Part shown: positions 1 to 10,338 of the stretch, piece after piece | Layout: the number at the start of each line of letters is the position of its first letter | Position numbering within the stretch: the stretch's first letter is position 1 | DNA from: Pseudomonas bubulae | GTDB taxonomy: Bacteria; Pseudomonadota; Gammaproteobacteria; Pseudomonadales; Pseudomonadaceae | Direction of reading: 5' to 3' | Assembly (NCBI RefSeq): GCF_037023725.1 | Contig: NZ_CP146077.1 | Coordinates: forward strand, 4,994,501 to 5,058,500 | DNA: 64,000 nt | The notes under the pieces: model-generated | Database searches by the model: none | What the model saw: the letters and a program-made list of their open reading frames with translations, nothing else | What the model was told of the DNA's origin: nothing | Made by a program: the position numbers and the translations under genes

Positions 1-546
1 AGCAATACCGCCACCGGTGCCGCCCATGGTGAAGGACGGACGAATGATGCACGGGAAGCCCAGTCGCTCGAGGACCGCATTGGCCTCTTCCATGGTGTGG
101 GCGATACCGGAGCGCGGGCAATCCAGGCCGATGGACTTCATGGCCTTGTCGAAACGCGAACGGTCTTCAGCTTTGTCGATGGTGTCAGCGTTGGCGCCGA
201 TCATTTCTACGCCGAACTTCTCGAGCACGCCTTCGCGCTCCAGGTCCAGTGCGCAGTTCAGAGCTGTCTGGCCGCCCATGGTTGGCAGCAGTGCATCCGG
301 ACGCTCTTTTTCGATGATCTTGGCAACGGTCTGCCACTTGATCGGCTCGATGTACGTGGCGTCAGCCATGTCCGGGTCGGTCATGATAGTGGCAGGGTTG
401 GAGTTCACCAGGATGACGCGGTAACCCTCCTCGCGCAGGGCTTTGCAGGCCTGGGCGCCGGAGTAGTCGAATTCACACGCCTGGCCGATAACAATCGGGC
501 CAGCGCCGAGAATCAGGATGCTTTTTATGTCTGTACGTTTTGGCAT
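1..546 (-). CDS. carB: carbamoyl-phosphate synthase large subunit, N-terminal part (cut by window edge)
   Basis: The minus strand from the ATG at 546 reads [20 protein letters not shown] and continues open to base 1, so about 182 N-terminal residues are visible. This is the start of the first ATP-grasp half of CarB, which uses ammonia passed from CarA to make carbamoyl phosphate for arginine and pyrimidines. The Rossmann-like [20 protein letters not shown] region, the [16 protein letters not shown] stretch and the [12 protein letters not shown] loop are visible. It lies 114 bases downstream of carA on the same strand and is probably cotranscribed. The gap holds a tight GC-rich inverted repeat near 603-615 and no gene that I can support. 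Confidence 0.97.
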   Translation of the reverse strand, partial: MPKRTDIKSILILGAGPIVIGQACEFDYSGAQACKALREEGYRVILVNSNPATIMTDPDMADATYIEPIKWQTVAKIIEKERPDALLPTMGGQTALNCALDLEREGVLEKFGVEMIGANADTIDKAEDRSRFDKAMKSIGLDCPRSGIAHTMEEANAVLERLGFPCIIRPSFTMGGTGGGIA

Positions 547-660
547 GGGTTTGTCACTCAAATCCGCAGGTCAGTCGGCAAGCTGTCAATCAGGTTCCTG
601 AAGCCCCCTGGGGGCCACCGAGATTCGGGGCCGCCACAGGGCGCTGCAAAAGGAGGCTGA

Positions 661-1797
661 TTAACGGCGCTTGGCCATCTCATTGATGAAGCGATCGAAC
701 AGCGGTGCAACGTCGTTCGGGCCAGGGCTTGCTTCAGGGTGACCCTGGAAGCTGAAAGCGCTTTTGTCGGTCAGCTCGATACCTTGCAGGGTGCCGTCGA
801 ACAGCGACTTGTGGATGGCGCGCACATTGGCTGGCAAGCTCGCTTCGTCTACCGCAAAACCGTGGTTCTGGCTGGTGATCATTACAACACCGGTGTCCAG
901 ATCCTGAACCGGGTGGTTTGCACCGTGATGGCCATGACCCATTTTCACGGTCTTGGCGCCGGAGGCCAGGGCCAGCAGCTGGTGACCCAGGCAGATACCG
1001 AAAACCGGAATCTCGGTGGTCAGCACTTGCTTGATTGCTGTGATCGCGTAGTCGCAAGGCTCAGGGTCACCCGGGCCGTTGGACAGGAACACGCCATCCG
1101 GGTTGAGTGCCAGAACGTCACTGGCCGGAGTCTGTGCCGGAACCACGGTCACGCGGCAGCCGCGCTCAACCAGCATGCGCAGGATGTTCCACTTTACGCC
1201 GTAGTCATAAGCGACCACGTGGTAAGGCAGCTCGCTGGCTTCGATGGTCGGGTGACTGTCGGTAGCCAGGTTCCAGACGCTGGAGCGCCACTCGTAGGCT
1301 TTTTCGGTGCTGACGACTTTCGCCAGATCCATGCCCTTCAGGCCCGGGAAGCCGCGGGCCGCTGCGATGGCAGCTTCTTCAGAAATGTTGTCGCCCGCCA
1401 TGATGCAACCGTTCTGCGCGCCTTTCTCACGCAGGATGCGCGTCAGGCGGCGAGTGTCGATACCGGCGATAGCCACAACATTGTTGGTTTTCAGGTAGTC
1501 GGCCAGCGACATGGTGTTGCGCCAGTTGCTTGCAACCAGCGGCAGATCACGAATTACCAGACCTGCGGACCAGACACGATCAGACTCGGCGTCTTCCGGG
1601 GTAGTACCGGTGTTGCCAACATGCGGGTAAGTCAGGGTCACGATTTGCTGAGCGTAGGAAGGATCCGTCAGGATCTCCTGGTAGCCAGTCATTGCGGTGT
1701 TAAACACCACCTCACCAACGGTTTGACCGTCGGCCCCAATGGCTTCGCCGCGAAAAATGCTGCCATCAGCGAGGGCGAGTATGGCTTGCTTAGTCAA
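661..1797 (-). CDS. carA: carbamoyl-phosphate synthase small (glutaminase) subunit
   Basis: This 378-residue protein hydrolyses glutamine and channels ammonia to CarB. The class I glutamine amidotransferase half is clear: [11 protein letters not shown], the nucleophile motif [15 protein letters not shown] with the catalytic Cys, and [11 protein letters not shown] with the catalytic His. The N-terminal half ([34 protein letters not shown]) is typical of CarA. The start is TTG at 1797, chosen because GGGAGG lies 5 bases upstream and the reading begins at the conserved family N-terminus. Length is normal. The gene is preceded by a leader ORF and an intrinsic terminator (see 1843-1996), which suggests transcription attenuation, and followed by carB. 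Confidence 0.97.
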   Translation of the reverse strand: MTKQAILALADGSIFRGEAIGADGQTVGEVVFNTAMTGYQEILTDPSYAQQIVTLTYPHVGNTGTTPEDAESDRVWSAGLVIRDLPLVASNWRNTMSLADYLKTNNVVAIAGIDTRRLTRILREKGAQNGCIMAGDNISEEAAIAAARGFPGLKGMDLAKVVSTEKAYEWRSSVWNLATDSHPTIEASELPYHVVAYDYGVKWNILRMLVERGCRVTVVPAQTPASDVLALNPDGVFLSNGPGDPEPCDYAITAIKQVLTTEIPVFGICLGHQLLALASGAKTVKMGHGHHGANHPVQDLDTGVVMITSQNHGFAVDEASLPANVRAIHKSLFDGTLQGIELTDKSAFSFQGHPEASPGPNDVAPLFDRFINEMAKRR

Positions 1798-1842
1798 GAA
1801 GACCTCCCGTAAATAAAGCCTGAAAGGGCGATCGCAGGTTGT

Positions 1843-1880
1843 AAAAAAGCGGAGTGACGTATGGACACGTCACCCCGCTT
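1843..1880 (-). terminator. intrinsic terminator in the carA leader (putative attenuator)
   Basis: On the minus strand a 14-base arm (1880-1867), a 6-base loop and a matching arm (1860-1847, one G-U pair) form a strong stem followed by six T. It lies between dapB and carA, about 45 bases upstream of the carA start, so it would stop transcripts before carA rather than after a gene. A leader ORF ends two bases before the stem. The layout fits a pyrBI-type attenuator; the mechanism is inferred. Confidence 0.75.
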
Positions 1881-1882
1881 CT

Positions 1883-1996
1883 TCATCGAATTATCTGCGC
1901 GCTTTTAGTGGACACACTAAAGCTGTAGCTTACAGAAAAAGGCTTTTTTGGTCTACCGCTAAAGAGTCTAAAAGACAGGGGAATGCGACAGAACAT
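1883..1996 (-). CDS. putative carA leader peptide (37 aa)
   Basis: An ATG at 1996 opens a 37-codon frame beginning MFCRIPLSFRLFSGRPKK and stopping with TGA at 1883-1885, two bases upstream of the attenuator stem. A ribosome translating close behind RNA polymerase would cover the stem and prevent termination. The transcript contains U-rich runs and a small pause-like hairpin (1923-1935). No good Shine-Dalgarno precedes the ATG, which weakens the call. Nothing but position and layout supports the function. Confidence 0.45.
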   Translation of the reverse strand: MFCRIPLSFRLFSGRPKKPFSVSYSFSVSTKSAQIIR

Positions 1997-2008
1997 CGCT
2001 TAGCGGTT

Positions 2009-2045
2009 AAAAATCGGGCTACTGGCGCGCCAACAGCCCGATTTT
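2009..2045 (-). terminator. intrinsic terminator downstream of dapB
   Basis: The palindrome AAAATCGGGCT ... AGCCCGATTTT with a 14-base loop begins 12 bases after the dapB stop and ends in a T run on the minus strand. It would separate the grpE-dnaK-dnaJ-dapB transcripts from the carA leader. Confidence 0.8.
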
Positions 2046-2056
2046 ACAGAGGTTAC

Positions 2057-2863
<807 letters not shown>

Positions 2864-2873
2864 CTACCGCTCC

Positions 2874-3998
2874 TTACAGGTCGCCGAAAAAACGCTTTAC
2901 GCCTTCGAACCAGCCAGTGGCGTTCGGCGAGTGACTGCTGTCACCTTCCAGCGTGGTGCGGAACTCTTCCATCAGCTCACGCTGGCGGCGGCTCAGCTTG
3001 ACCGGGGTTTCGATCACCACACGGCACATCAAGTCGCCAGCACCGCCACCCCGCACAGGGGCCACACCCTTGCCACGCAAACGGAACTGCTTGCCGCTTT
3101 GTGTGCCTTCCGGGATTTTCAGCTTGACCCGACCATCCAGTGTCGGCACTTCAATTTCAGCACCCAGCGCAGCGTCGGCAAAGTTGATTGGCACTTCACA
3201 GAACAGATGCTTGCCGTCGCGCTGGAAAATCGCGTGCTCGCGCACATCGATCACCACATACAGGTCACCCGTAGGCCCACCCTGCACGCCCGCCTCGCCT
3301 TCGCCCGACAGACGAATGCGGTCACCGGTATCAACACCAGCCGGCACTTTCACAGAAAGGGTTTTGTATTCTTCTACGCGGCCTTCACCACGGCAGCTCT
3401 CGCACGGATCAGAAATCACCTTGCCTTGACCGTGGCAGCGCGGGCAAGTCTGCTGAACCGCGAAGAAACCCTGCTGCATGCGCACCTGACCAATACCGCC
3501 ACAGGTGGTACAGGTCACAGGCGAAGAACCTTTCTTGGCGCCCGAACCGTCACATGGTTTGCAATTGACCAGTGTAGGAACGCGGATATTGACCGTAGTA
3601 CCGCGTACGGCTTCTTCCAGATCCAGCTCCAGCGTGTAGCGCAAATCGCTACCGCGCTGAGCGCCACCCCGGGAGCCGCCACGACCACCGCCAAAGAAGT
3701 CGCTGAACACATCACCGAAAATATCGGAGAAGTTCTGACCGCCGAAACCTGCACCGCCGCCGCCCATTTGTGGATCAACACCGGCATGACCGTATTGATC
3801 GTAAGCAGCACGTTTACTGGAGTCCGACAGAACCTCGTAAGCCTCGTTGGCCTCTTTGAACAATTCTTCCGAAGCCTTGTCATCCGGATTACGGTCCGGG
3901 TGATGCTTCATCGCCAGGCGACGATAAGCCTTTTTCAGCTCTATCTCGGTCGAGGTGCGTTCAACACCCAAAATTTCGTAATAGTCGCGCTTTGCCAT
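2874..3998 (-). CDS. dnaJ: chaperone DnaJ (Hsp40)
   Basis: A 374-residue J-protein that stimulates the DnaK ATPase and delivers unfolded substrates. It has the N-terminal J domain with the HPD motif ([10 protein letters not shown]), a Gly/Phe-rich linker, four CxxCxGxG zinc repeats ([32 protein letters not shown]) and the C-terminal beta domains. The start at 3998 ([10 protein letters not shown]) is preferred to a start 6 codons upstream because it matches the family N-terminus. It follows dnaK by 320 bases. Confidence 0.97.
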   Translation of the reverse strand: MAKRDYYEILGVERTSTEIELKKAYRRLAMKHHPDRNPDDKASEELFKEANEAYEVLSDSSKRAAYDQYGHAGVDPQMGGGGAGFGGQNFSDIFGDVFSDFFGGGRGGSRGGAQRGSDLRYTLELDLEEAVRGTTVNIRVPTLVNCKPCDGSGAKKGSSPVTCTTCGGIGQVRMQQGFFAVQQTCPRCHGQGKVISDPCESCRGEGRVEEYKTLSVKVPAGVDTGDRIRLSGEGEAGVQGGPTGDLYVVIDVREHAIFQRDGKHLFCEVPINFADAALGAEIEVPTLDGRVKLKIPEGTQSGKQFRLRGKGVAPVRGGGAGDLMCRVVIETPVKLSRRQRELMEEFRTTLEGDSSHSPNATGWFEGVKRFFGDL

Positions 3999-4318
3999 AA
4001 TTCTTTGCACTCTCAAGGACGTTCGACAAAACCCTCCCGAGCCTCGCCAAACCCGCCAAGCCCGAAAAGGATCAGACCCGACTCACGTCTTTTCAACGAT
4101 ATAGGTTTGTGTTTAACAGCCAATGCATTGGCCGCCAGGAGCGGTTACTTCAGGCCGGAAAACAGAAAAGATCCAGACCAAACCGCCAGCATTCGACTTT
4201 GTCGCATGCTGTAAAAATTTCGGTACTCCAGACACGCCAACGCGGGAGCAAGCTCCCGCGCGGCGACATCCTACCAGTCACCGCGCAAGCGCGGTCAACC
4301 GGGCGACAAACAAGCTGA
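3999..4318. other. dnaK-dnaJ intergenic region with two hairpins
   Basis: No gene is visible. A perfect palindrome CGCGGGAGCAAGCTCCCGCG at 4241-4260 resembles a solitary Pseudomonas REP core, and ACCGCGC-AA-GCGCGGT at 4280-4295 forms a second hairpin just after the dnaK stop. Neither is followed by a convincing T run, so they are more likely mRNA-stabilising or processing structures than full terminators. I see no sigma-32 promoter here. Confidence 0.5.
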
Positions 4319-6235
4319 TTACTTGTTGTCTTTTACTTCTTCGAACTCAGCGTCGACAACGTCGTCCGCTTTTTCAGCCGAATCAGCTGGCTTGGCCGCT
4401 GCGTCTGCCGGGTTCGCCTGCTCGGCGTACATTTTCTGTGCAACCGGAGCCGATACCTTGGACAGCTCTTCAACCTTGGCTTCGATAGCCGCCTTGTCGT
4501 CGCCTTTAACAGCGGTTTCAAGTGCAACTACAGCAGCTTCGATTGCAGCTTTCTCTTCCTCGGTCACTTTATCGCCAGCATCGACGATCATTTTGCGAGT
4601 CGAGTGAACCAGTGCATCGCCCTGGTTACGTGCAGCTGCCAGCTCTTCGAACTTGCGGTCTTCCTCAGCGTTGATCTCGGCATCGCGAACCATCTGAGCG
4701 ATTTCTTCCTCGGACAGACCCGAGTTAGCCTTGATCACGATCGACTGAGACTTGCCAGTCGCCTTGTCTTTTGCACTTACGTGCAGGATGCCGTTGGCAT
4801 CGATGTCGAAGGTCACTTCGATCTGAGGCACGCCACGTGGAGCAGGTGGAATGTCAGCCAGGTCGAACTTGCCCAACGACTTGTTCTGTGCAGCTTGCTT
4901 ACGCTCGCCTTGCAGCACGTGAATGGTCACAGCGCCCTGGTTATCGTCTGCAGTCGAGAACACTTGCGATTTCTTGGTAGGAATCGTGGTGTTTTTCTCG
5001 ATCAGGGCAGTCATTACGCCACCCATGGTTTCGATACCCAGAGTCAGCGGGCTCACGTCCAGCAACAGAACGTCTTTAACATCACCGGCCAATACCGCGC
5101 CCTGGATAGCAGCACCCATTGCAACAGCTTCGTCCGGGTTCACGTCTTTACGTGCTTCCTTGCCGAAGAACTCGGTTACCAGCTTCTGTACCAGCGGCAT
5201 ACGAGTCTGGCCACCGACCAGGATCACGTCGTTGATTGCGCCAACGTCGATACCGGCGTCTTTCAGCGCGATGCGGCAAGGCTCGATGGTGCGTTGAACC
5301 AGGTCTTCAACCAGCGATTCCAGCTTGGCGCGCGAAATTTTCACGTTCAAGTGCTTAGGACCGGTGGCATCTGCAGTGATGTAAGGCAGATTCACGTCAG
5401 TCGACTGGCTCGAAGACAGTTCGATCTTGGCTTTTTCCGCAGCTTCTTTCAGACGCTGCATCGCCAGCGGGTCACCTTTAAGGTTCATGCCGCTTTCTTT
5501 CTTGAACTCGTCAACCAGGTAGTCGATCAGACGGATGTCAAAGTCTTCACCACCCAGGAACGTGTCACCGTTGGTTGCCAGCACTTCAAACTGGTGCTCG
5601 CCATCCACTTCGGCAATTTCAATGACCGACACGTCGAAAGTACCGCCACCCAGGTCATAAACGATGACAGTGTGGTCGCCTTTCGCTTTATCCATACCGT
5701 AAGCCAGAGCAGCTGCGGTTGGTTCGTTGATGATGCGTTTTACGTCCAGACCCGCGATACGGCCGGCGTCTTTGGTCGCCTGACGCTGGCTGTCGTTGAA
5801 GTAGGCCGGAACGGTGATTACCGCTTCAGTCACTGGCTCGCCGAGGTAGTCTTCGGCGGTTTTCTTCATTTTCTTCAGAATTTCAGCCGAGATTTGTGGC
5901 GGAGCCATTTTCTGGCCGTTCACTTCAACCCAGGCGTCGCCGTTGTCAGCCTTGGCGATCTTGTACGGAACCATCTGAATGTCTTTCTGTACAACTTCTT
6001 CGTCAAAACGACGACCGATCAGACGCTTCACCGCGTACAGGGTGTTATGCGGATTGGTCACTGCCTGACGCTTGGCCGACTGGCCAACCAGAATTTCGCC
6101 ATCATTGGCGTACGCAACGATCGACGGCGTAGTACGCGCGCCTTCTGCGTTTTCGATAACTTTTGCTTTACCGTTTTCCAGAACCGACACACACGAGTTG
6201 GTGGTCCCGAGGTCAATACCGATAATTCTGCCCAT
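4319..6235 (-). CDS. dnaK: molecular chaperone DnaK (Hsp70)
   Basis: A 638-residue Hsp70. The nucleotide-binding domain shows the phosphate-1 motif [11 protein letters not shown] at the N-terminus, [23 protein letters not shown] and [11 protein letters not shown]. The substrate-binding domain follows from about residue 385 ([14 protein letters not shown]) and the C-terminus ends in the acidic EEVKDNK tail. Length is standard. It lies between grpE and dnaJ and has its own sigma-32-like promoter overlapping the end of grpE, so heat shock can raise DnaK separately from GrpE. Confidence 0.98.
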   Translation of the reverse strand: MGRIIGIDLGTTNSCVSVLENGKAKVIENAEGARTTPSIVAYANDGEILVGQSAKRQAVTNPHNTLYAVKRLIGRRFDEEVVQKDIQMVPYKIAKADNGDAWVEVNGQKMAPPQISAEILKKMKKTAEDYLGEPVTEAVITVPAYFNDSQRQATKDAGRIAGLDVKRIINEPTAAALAYGMDKAKGDHTVIVYDLGGGTFDVSVIEIAEVDGEHQFEVLATNGDTFLGGEDFDIRLIDYLVDEFKKESGMNLKGDPLAMQRLKEAAEKAKIELSSSQSTDVNLPYITADATGPKHLNVKISRAKLESLVEDLVQRTIEPCRIALKDAGIDVGAINDVILVGGQTRMPLVQKLVTEFFGKEARKDVNPDEAVAMGAAIQGAVLAGDVKDVLLLDVSPLTLGIETMGGVMTALIEKNTTIPTKKSQVFSTADDNQGAVTIHVLQGERKQAAQNKSLGKFDLADIPPAPRGVPQIEVTFDIDANGILHVSAKDKATGKSQSIVIKANSGLSEEEIAQMVRDAEINAEEDRKFEELAAARNQGDALVHSTRKMIVDAGDKVTEEEKAAIEAAVVALETAVKGDDKAAIEAKVEELSKVSAPVAQKMYAEQANPADAAAKPADSAEKADDVVDAEFEEVKDNK

Positions 6236-6314
6236 GTTTACTCTCCCTAAATTTGAATTTTGTTGCCGCAGCAGTAATGACCAACTGCGGCACTGCTTAA
6301 CGCTTGACTTCTAA

Positions 6315-6340
6315 ATGGGGGCCTTGTGGCCGATTTCAAG
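6315..6340 (-). promoter_or_regulatory. sigma-32 (RpoH) promoter for dnaK, overlapping the grpE stop
   Basis: On the minus strand CTTGAA (6340-6335) is followed 14 bases later by CCCCATTT (from 6320). This matches the heat-shock consensus CTTGAA-N13-14-CCCCATNT. The -35 box contains the grpE stop codon TGA. It lies 80-105 bases upstream of dnaK. Confidence 0.8.
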
Positions 6341-6890
6341 CCTGCTCGTCAATCGATGGCGAAACCGGCGCTGGCGCCTTGCTGACTACGACCATAGCCG
6401 GGCGCAGCAAGCGACCATTGAGCTGATAACCTTTTTGAAACACCTTGAGCACACTGTTTGGCTCCAGGTCTGCGCTTTCCTGCATTGCCATCGCCTGGTG
6501 ATGCTCGGCATTGAAGGGTTCGCCGTGCGGGTCGATGGCTTCCAGCTGATAGCGCTTCAGGGTGTCCTGGAACATTTTCAGGGTCAGCTCGATCCCTTCA
6601 CGCATCGGACGGATGTTTTCATCGTCCGGGCTGGACAGCTCAAGACCGCGCTCCAGGCTGTCGATCACCGGCAACAGGTCGCCAGCGAATTTTTCCAGTG
6701 CAAACTTGTGAGCCTTCTCAACGTCCTGCTCGGCGCGGCGGCGAACGTTCTGCAGATCGGCAGCTACGCGCAGAGCCTGATCGTTAGCGGCTGCCAGCTG
6801 CTCTTCAAGCACCTGCACGCGGGTTGCCAGATCTTCGCCAGCTACTTCGGCTTCCTGGTTCTGCGTATCCATAGTCTGTTCGTCTGCCAT
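6336..6890 (-). CDS. grpE: nucleotide exchange factor GrpE
   Basis: A 184-residue cochaperone that drives ADP release from DnaK. The central coiled coil ([20 protein letters not shown]), the family segment [20 protein letters not shown] and the beta-domain motif [21 protein letters not shown] are visible. The start at [10 protein letters not shown] follows AAGGAG. It is the first gene of the chaperone run and has a sigma-32 promoter 55-80 bases upstream. Confidence 0.97.
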   Translation of the reverse strand: MADEQTMDTQNQEAEVAGEDLATRVQVLEEQLAAANDQALRVAADLQNVRRRAEQDVEKAHKFALEKFAGDLLPVIDSLERGLELSSPDDENIRPMREGIELTLKMFQDTLKRYQLEAIDPHGEPFNAEHHQAMAMQESADLEPNSVLKVFQKGYQLNGRLLRPAMVVVSKAPAPVSPSIDEQA

Positions 6891-6946
6891 AGATTTCTCC
6901 TTTCAAACTTCGTCCGCGAGCTCGACTCGCGCTTGTGCCAAGGTAT

Positions 6947-6972
6947 ATGGGGTCGCAATTCTCAGGTTCAAG
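6947..6972 (-). promoter_or_regulatory. sigma-32 (RpoH) promoter for grpE
   Basis: On the minus strand CTTGAA (6972-6967), a 14-base spacer, then CCCCATAT (from 6952). This is an essentially perfect heat-shock promoter with the same spacing as the dnaK one, placed 57 bases upstream of the grpE start. Confidence 0.88.
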
Positions 6973-7102
6973 AGCCAAAAACCCATAAAAGGCATGTTTG
7001 GCGAACCATCCTCCCACTGCCGAAAAAACCAAACGAGCTAAGAACCCGAATAAAACAAGCAAATCGAACTAAACACAGCCATTGTCAGCACGAAACAAAA
7101 CA

Positions 7103-7118
7103 CTGTATAAATAACCAG
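7103..7118 (+). promoter_or_regulatory. LexA (SOS) box upstream of recN
   Basis: CTGTATAAATAACCAG has the CTG-N10-CAG form with an AT-rich centre, the gammaproteobacterial LexA operator pattern. It lies 25 bases upstream of the recN start, where it would overlap the promoter. Confidence 0.8.
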
Positions 7119-7142
7119 ACATTACGTTTTGGAGCAGCTCCC

Positions 7143-8825
7143 ATGCTGGTGCACCTGTCCGTACACAACTACGCCATCGTTGAACATCTCGATCTGGAAC
7201 TGGATCGCGGGATGAGTGTAATCACTGGCGAGACCGGTGCCGGCAAATCGATCATGCTCGATGCATTGGGCCTCACCCTTGGCGACCGCGCCGACAGCGG
7301 CGTCGTGCGCCCCGGGGCCGACAAGGCCGATATCCTGGCCACGTTCGACCTGCAGGATATCCCCGAAGCCCGTGCCTGGCTGGCCGAGCGCGACCTTGAA
7401 GGCGACGGCCCGTGCATCCTGCGCCGGGTCATCACCGCCGAAGGCCGCTCGCGCAGCTATATCAACGGCACGCCCTGCCCCCAGGGCGACCTCAAGGTCC
7501 TGGGCGAGCTGCTGATCGATATCCACAGCCAGCACGAACACCAGTCGCTGCTCAAGCCCGATACCCATCGTCGCCTGCTCGACGAGTTCGCCGGTGCCAC
7601 CGACCTGGCCCGCCAGGTACAACTGGCTGCACAACGCTGGCGCCAGACCAAACAAGAGCTTGAGCACCTGTCCAACTCCGGCGACGAACAGCGCGCGCGC
7701 CATCAGTTGCTCAGCTATCAGCTTGAAGAGCTGGAGACACTCTCGCTGGGAGAAAACGAACTGGAAGAGCTGGAGCAGGAACATAAAAACCTGACCAACG
7801 CCGAAACCCTGCTGACCATCTGCCGCCAGGTAGTCGAGCAATGCAGCGAAAGCGATTCCGGCAACGTGCTCAATGCATTGACGGCCAGCCTCAACCGGCT
7901 TTCGAGCATCAACAGCAACTCCGGCTCACTGGGCGAAGCCACCGACCTGCTGGCCAGCGCACAGATTCAGGTCGAAGAGGCCGTAGGTGAGCTCAACCGC
8001 TTTATTGATCACTTCGATGCCGACCCGGGCCGCCTGCAGTATCTCGAGGAGCGCCTCGACACCATTTATACCCTGGCACGCAAACATCGGGTTCAACCCA
8101 CCGAAGTGGCCGCCTTGCAGCAAAAACTGCTGGATGAGCTCGAAACACTCAACGCCAATGATGAAAATATCGAGCGTCTGGCCAATGAGCTGACCTCCTA
8201 TGCCCGCCACTATCAAGAGTGCGCCCGCGAACTCAGCAACCTGCGCAACCTGGCCGCGACACGCCTGAGCAGTGCCGTCGAAGAAGAGATCCAGCGCCTG
8301 GGCATGCCTGGCGGCCGCTTTGTGATCGAACTGCGCCCGCAAGCCAGCAGCGACCCGGCGCCCTTCGGCCTCGAACACGTTGAACTGCTGGTGAGCGCCA
8401 ACCCCGGCCAACCGCTCAAAGCCCTGGCCAAAGTGGCCTCGGGCGGCGAACTGTCGCGTATCAGCCTGGCCATTCAGGTCATCACCGCACAAACCTCCCG
8501 CGTACCGACCCTGGTGTTCGACGAAGTGGACGTGGGCATTGGGGGCCCCACTGCCGAGATCGTCGGGCAACTGCTGCGCCGCCTGGGCGAACGCGGCCAG
8601 GTGCTGACGGTCACTCACTTGCCGCAAGTGGCAGCGCAATGCCATCAACATCTGTTTGTCCATAAGGTTCGCGAGAGCGATACCACCCGCACGGCCGTGG
8701 CCAAACTGAGCAAAAAAGAGCGCGTAGAAGAAGTCGCCCGCATGCTTGGCGGTATCGACCTGACCAAGGAATCCCTGGCCCACGCCAAAAAGATGGTGAT
8801 CACTGCAAAAAATCTTGCAGCTTAA
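7143..8825 (+). CDS. recN: DNA repair ATPase RecN
   Basis: A 560-residue SMC-like protein acting in double-strand break repair. The N-terminus MLVHLSVHNYAIVEHLDLEL leads into Walker A GETGAGKS (about residue 30); a long coiled-coil centre (ELEELEQEHKNL) is followed by the ABC signature VASGGELSRISLAIQ and Walker B VFDEVDVGIGG. The reading frame is open far upstream, but ATG at 7143 is chosen because GGAG lies 8 bases before it and it matches the family start. A LexA box upstream indicates SOS control. It is divergent from grpE. Confidence 0.96.
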   Translation: MLVHLSVHNYAIVEHLDLELDRGMSVITGETGAGKSIMLDALGLTLGDRADSGVVRPGADKADILATFDLQDIPEARAWLAERDLEGDGPCILRRVITAEGRSRSYINGTPCPQGDLKVLGELLIDIHSQHEHQSLLKPDTHRRLLDEFAGATDLARQVQLAAQRWRQTKQELEHLSNSGDEQRARHQLLSYQLEELETLSLGENELEELEQEHKNLTNAETLLTICRQVVEQCSESDSGNVLNALTASLNRLSSINSNSGSLGEATDLLASAQIQVEEAVGELNRFIDHFDADPGRLQYLEERLDTIYTLARKHRVQPTEVAALQQKLLDELETLNANDENIERLANELTSYARHYQECARELSNLRNLAATRLSSAVEEEIQRLGMPGGRFVIELRPQASSDPAPFGLEHVELLVSANPGQPLKALAKVASGGELSRISLAIQVITAQTSRVPTLVFDEVDVGIGGPTAEIVGQLLRRLGERGQVLTVTHLPQVAAQCHQHLFVHKVRESDTTRTAVAKLSKKERVEEVARMLGGIDLTKESLAHAKKMVITAKNLAA

Positions 8826-8862
8826 CGACGAACGGTCATGAAATAACCGATATCAGAAAGCA

Positions 8863-8888
8863 CGAAGGCGGCCCTTGGGCCGCCTTCG
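8863..8888. terminator. bidirectional hairpin between recN and fur
   Basis: CGAAGGCGGCCC-TTG-GGCCGCCTTCG forms a strong GC-rich stem between two convergent genes. Short T/A tracts on the flanks make it a plausible shared terminator. Confidence 0.75.
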
Positions 8889-8923
8889 ATCGTTTCGCGA
8901 ACCGTAATTCGCGTGACATGCTC

Positions 8924-9337
8924 TTACTTGGCCTTCTTGCGCACGTACAGCACCAAGTTGTGATCCACCAACTCAACACCGTGCTTGGCTGCAATGGCGT
9001 GCTGCAGTTTTTCGATGTCTTCGTCGAAAAACTCGATCACTTCACCGCTGTCCACGTTGACCATATGGTCGTGGTGGCCGCCGTCAGCATCAGCCAATTC
9101 AAAGACAGCATGACCGCCATCAAAATTATGGCGAATCACCAGCCCAGCTGACTCAAACTGGGTCAGAACACGGTAAACCGTGGCCAGACCTACGTCCTCG
9201 CCTGCTTGCATAAGTGCCTTGTAAACATCCTCGGCGCTCATGTGACGCTGCTCTGCAGAGTCAAGCATCTGTAGAATTTTGACTCGTGGCAGAGTCACCT
9301 TAAGTCCGGCCTTACGTAGTTCGCTATTTTCAACCAT
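8924..9337 (-). CDS. fur: ferric uptake regulator Fur
   Basis: A 137-residue metal-dependent repressor of iron genes. The winged helix (LPRVKILQMLDSAEQRHMSAEDVYKAL...ATVYRVLTQFESAGLV) is followed by the dimerisation/metal domain with GGHHDHMVNVDSGEVIEFFDE. No cysteine is present, so the structural Cys4 zinc site of E. coli Fur is missing, as is known for several pseudomonad Fur proteins. The start at 9337 (MVENSELRKAG) is preferred over an upstream in-frame start because it matches the family. It is divergent from bamE with under 100 bases between them. Confidence 0.96.
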   Translation of the reverse strand: MVENSELRKAGLKVTLPRVKILQMLDSAEQRHMSAEDVYKALMQAGEDVGLATVYRVLTQFESAGLVIRHNFDGGHAVFELADADGGHHDHMVNVDSGEVIEFFDEDIEKLQHAIAAKHGVELVDHNLVLYVRKKAK

Positions 9338-9435
9338 GGTTAGCTTTCTCGCGGAAGCCGCTTCGCAGCTTCTCTTAATACGGGTATGATCGGCGTTTAC
9401 GTTGTCCCAGCCAAGATAGTGGAAGTCGCCCACCG

Positions 9436-9963
9436 ATGCAAAACACCAAGCTCTTGCTAACCAGTTTCACCTTTGTGGGACTGCTCGCACTCGCCGGTTG
9501 TTCATTCCCCGGGGTTTACAAAATCGACATCCAACAGGGCAATGTCGTCACGCAGGACATGATAAACCAGTTACGCCCGGGAATGACCCGCCGGCAAGTG
9601 CGGTTTATCATGGGTAATGCCCTGCTGACCGATACATTCCACCCTGATCGCTGGGATTATCTGTATAGCCTGCAGCCCGGCGGCGGAGAACGCCAACAGG
9701 AACGCATCAGTGTGTTCTTCAACCAGAACGACCAGCTCGTGAGCCTGTCAGGTGACTTCAAGCCTGGCGTCAGCCGCGACGAAGCCATTCTCGGCAAAAC
9801 CGGCGGCACAGACGTGACCGAACCGGCGACTCAAGCTCCAGCCGAGAAGAGCGAAGTTCCAGCCAAGCCTGGTTCATTGCTTGATCAAATCCAGAAGGAC
9901 GTAGACGGTGTTGAAACCGTACCGGTTCCTACGCCAGAACCTCTGGATACCACCGAGCAATAA
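9436..9963 (+). CDS. bamE: outer membrane assembly lipoprotein BamE (OmlA)
   Basis: A 175-residue lipoprotein of the BAM complex that inserts outer-membrane beta-barrels. The signal peptide ends in the lipobox LALAGC with the lipidated Cys at residue 22. The SmpA/OmlA domain follows: [29 protein letters not shown] ... DRWDYLY. The C-terminal third is Pro/Thr/Glu-rich and low complexity. It is divergent from fur and closed by a strong terminator, the usual Pseudomonas arrangement. Confidence 0.95.
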   Translation: MQNTKLLLTSFTFVGLLALAGCSFPGVYKIDIQQGNVVTQDMINQLRPGMTRRQVRFIMGNALLTDTFHPDRWDYLYSLQPGGGERQQERISVFFNQNDQLVSLSGDFKPGVSRDEAILGKTGGTDVTEPATQAPAEKSEVPAKPGSLLDQIQKDVDGVETVPVPTPEPLDTTEQ

Positions 9964-9974
9964 GCGCCCGGTAC

Positions 9975-10003
9975 AAAAAAGCCCGGCATGCCGGGCTTTT
10001 TGT
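9975..10003. terminator. bidirectional intrinsic terminator, bamE / rnfH
   Basis: AAAAAAGCCCGGC-AT-GCCGGGCTTTTT is a perfect stem flanked by A and T runs, between the convergent bamE and rnfH genes. Confidence 0.92.
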
Positions 10004-10020
10004 TGCCTGCAAGAAAGCCG

Positions 10021-10338
10021 TCAGGGCTGACTGAGGCGCTTGGCCTCGGCAGCCTTGGCCGCACGTTGACGGCGAATCTCTTTGGGGTCGGCCAGCAGCG
10101 CTCGATACATCTCGATACGATCCCCTGCCTGCAGCACCCGGGTATCAGGATCAGCCACCTGCTTGCCGAAAATCCCCACCGGACAATTAGCCAGGTCAAC
10201 CTCGGGAAACTCGCGCCCCATGCCCGACACCAATACCGCTGCCCGCAGCGTCGTGCCTTGCGGCACAACCACGGTCAGCAGGCACTGGCGATCGACCGCG
10301 GCATAAACCACCTCAACTTCAATCACCGGCTCAGCCAT
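10021..10338 (-). CDS. rnfH: RnfH family ubiquitin-like protein
   Basis: A 105-residue beta-grasp protein of the RnfH (RatB) family, seen as MAEPVIEVEVVYAAVDRQ, the TTLRAAVLVSG helix and GDRIEMYRALLADPKEIRRQRA. The start at 10338 is chosen by family length; the frame is open 34 codons further. It overlaps the end of ratA by 8 bases, so the two are translationally coupled. Its biochemical role is unsettled; a toxin/antitoxin role was once proposed for the pair. Confidence 0.92.
   Translation of the reverse strand: MAEPVIEVEVVYAAVDRQCLLTVVVPQGTTLRAAVLVSGMGREFPEVDLANCPVGIFGKQVADPDTRVLQAGDRIEMYRALLADPKEIRRQRAAKAAEAKRLSQP

Noticed and set aside
1..660. Plus-strand frames opposite carB
   Set aside because: They are antisense to the clear CarB N-terminus, which matches the family from the ATG at 546.
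1981..2056. Searched for a carA promoter between the dapB terminator and the leader ORF
   Set aside because: Only weak -10-like strings (TAAAAT near the dapB stop) are visible, not enough to annotate.
4604..6250. Plus-strand 548-codon frame opposite dnaK
   Set aside because: It is the antisense shadow of dnaK, a common effect in GC-rich genomes.
6315..7142. 276-codon upstream extension of recN
   Set aside because: It runs antisense through grpE and across the grpE promoter; the RecN family starts at 7143, behind a Shine-Dalgarno and LexA box.
8836..9435. Searched for a Fur box in the fur-bamE intergenic region
   Set aside because: No 19-base GATAATGATAATCATTATC-like string is visible.
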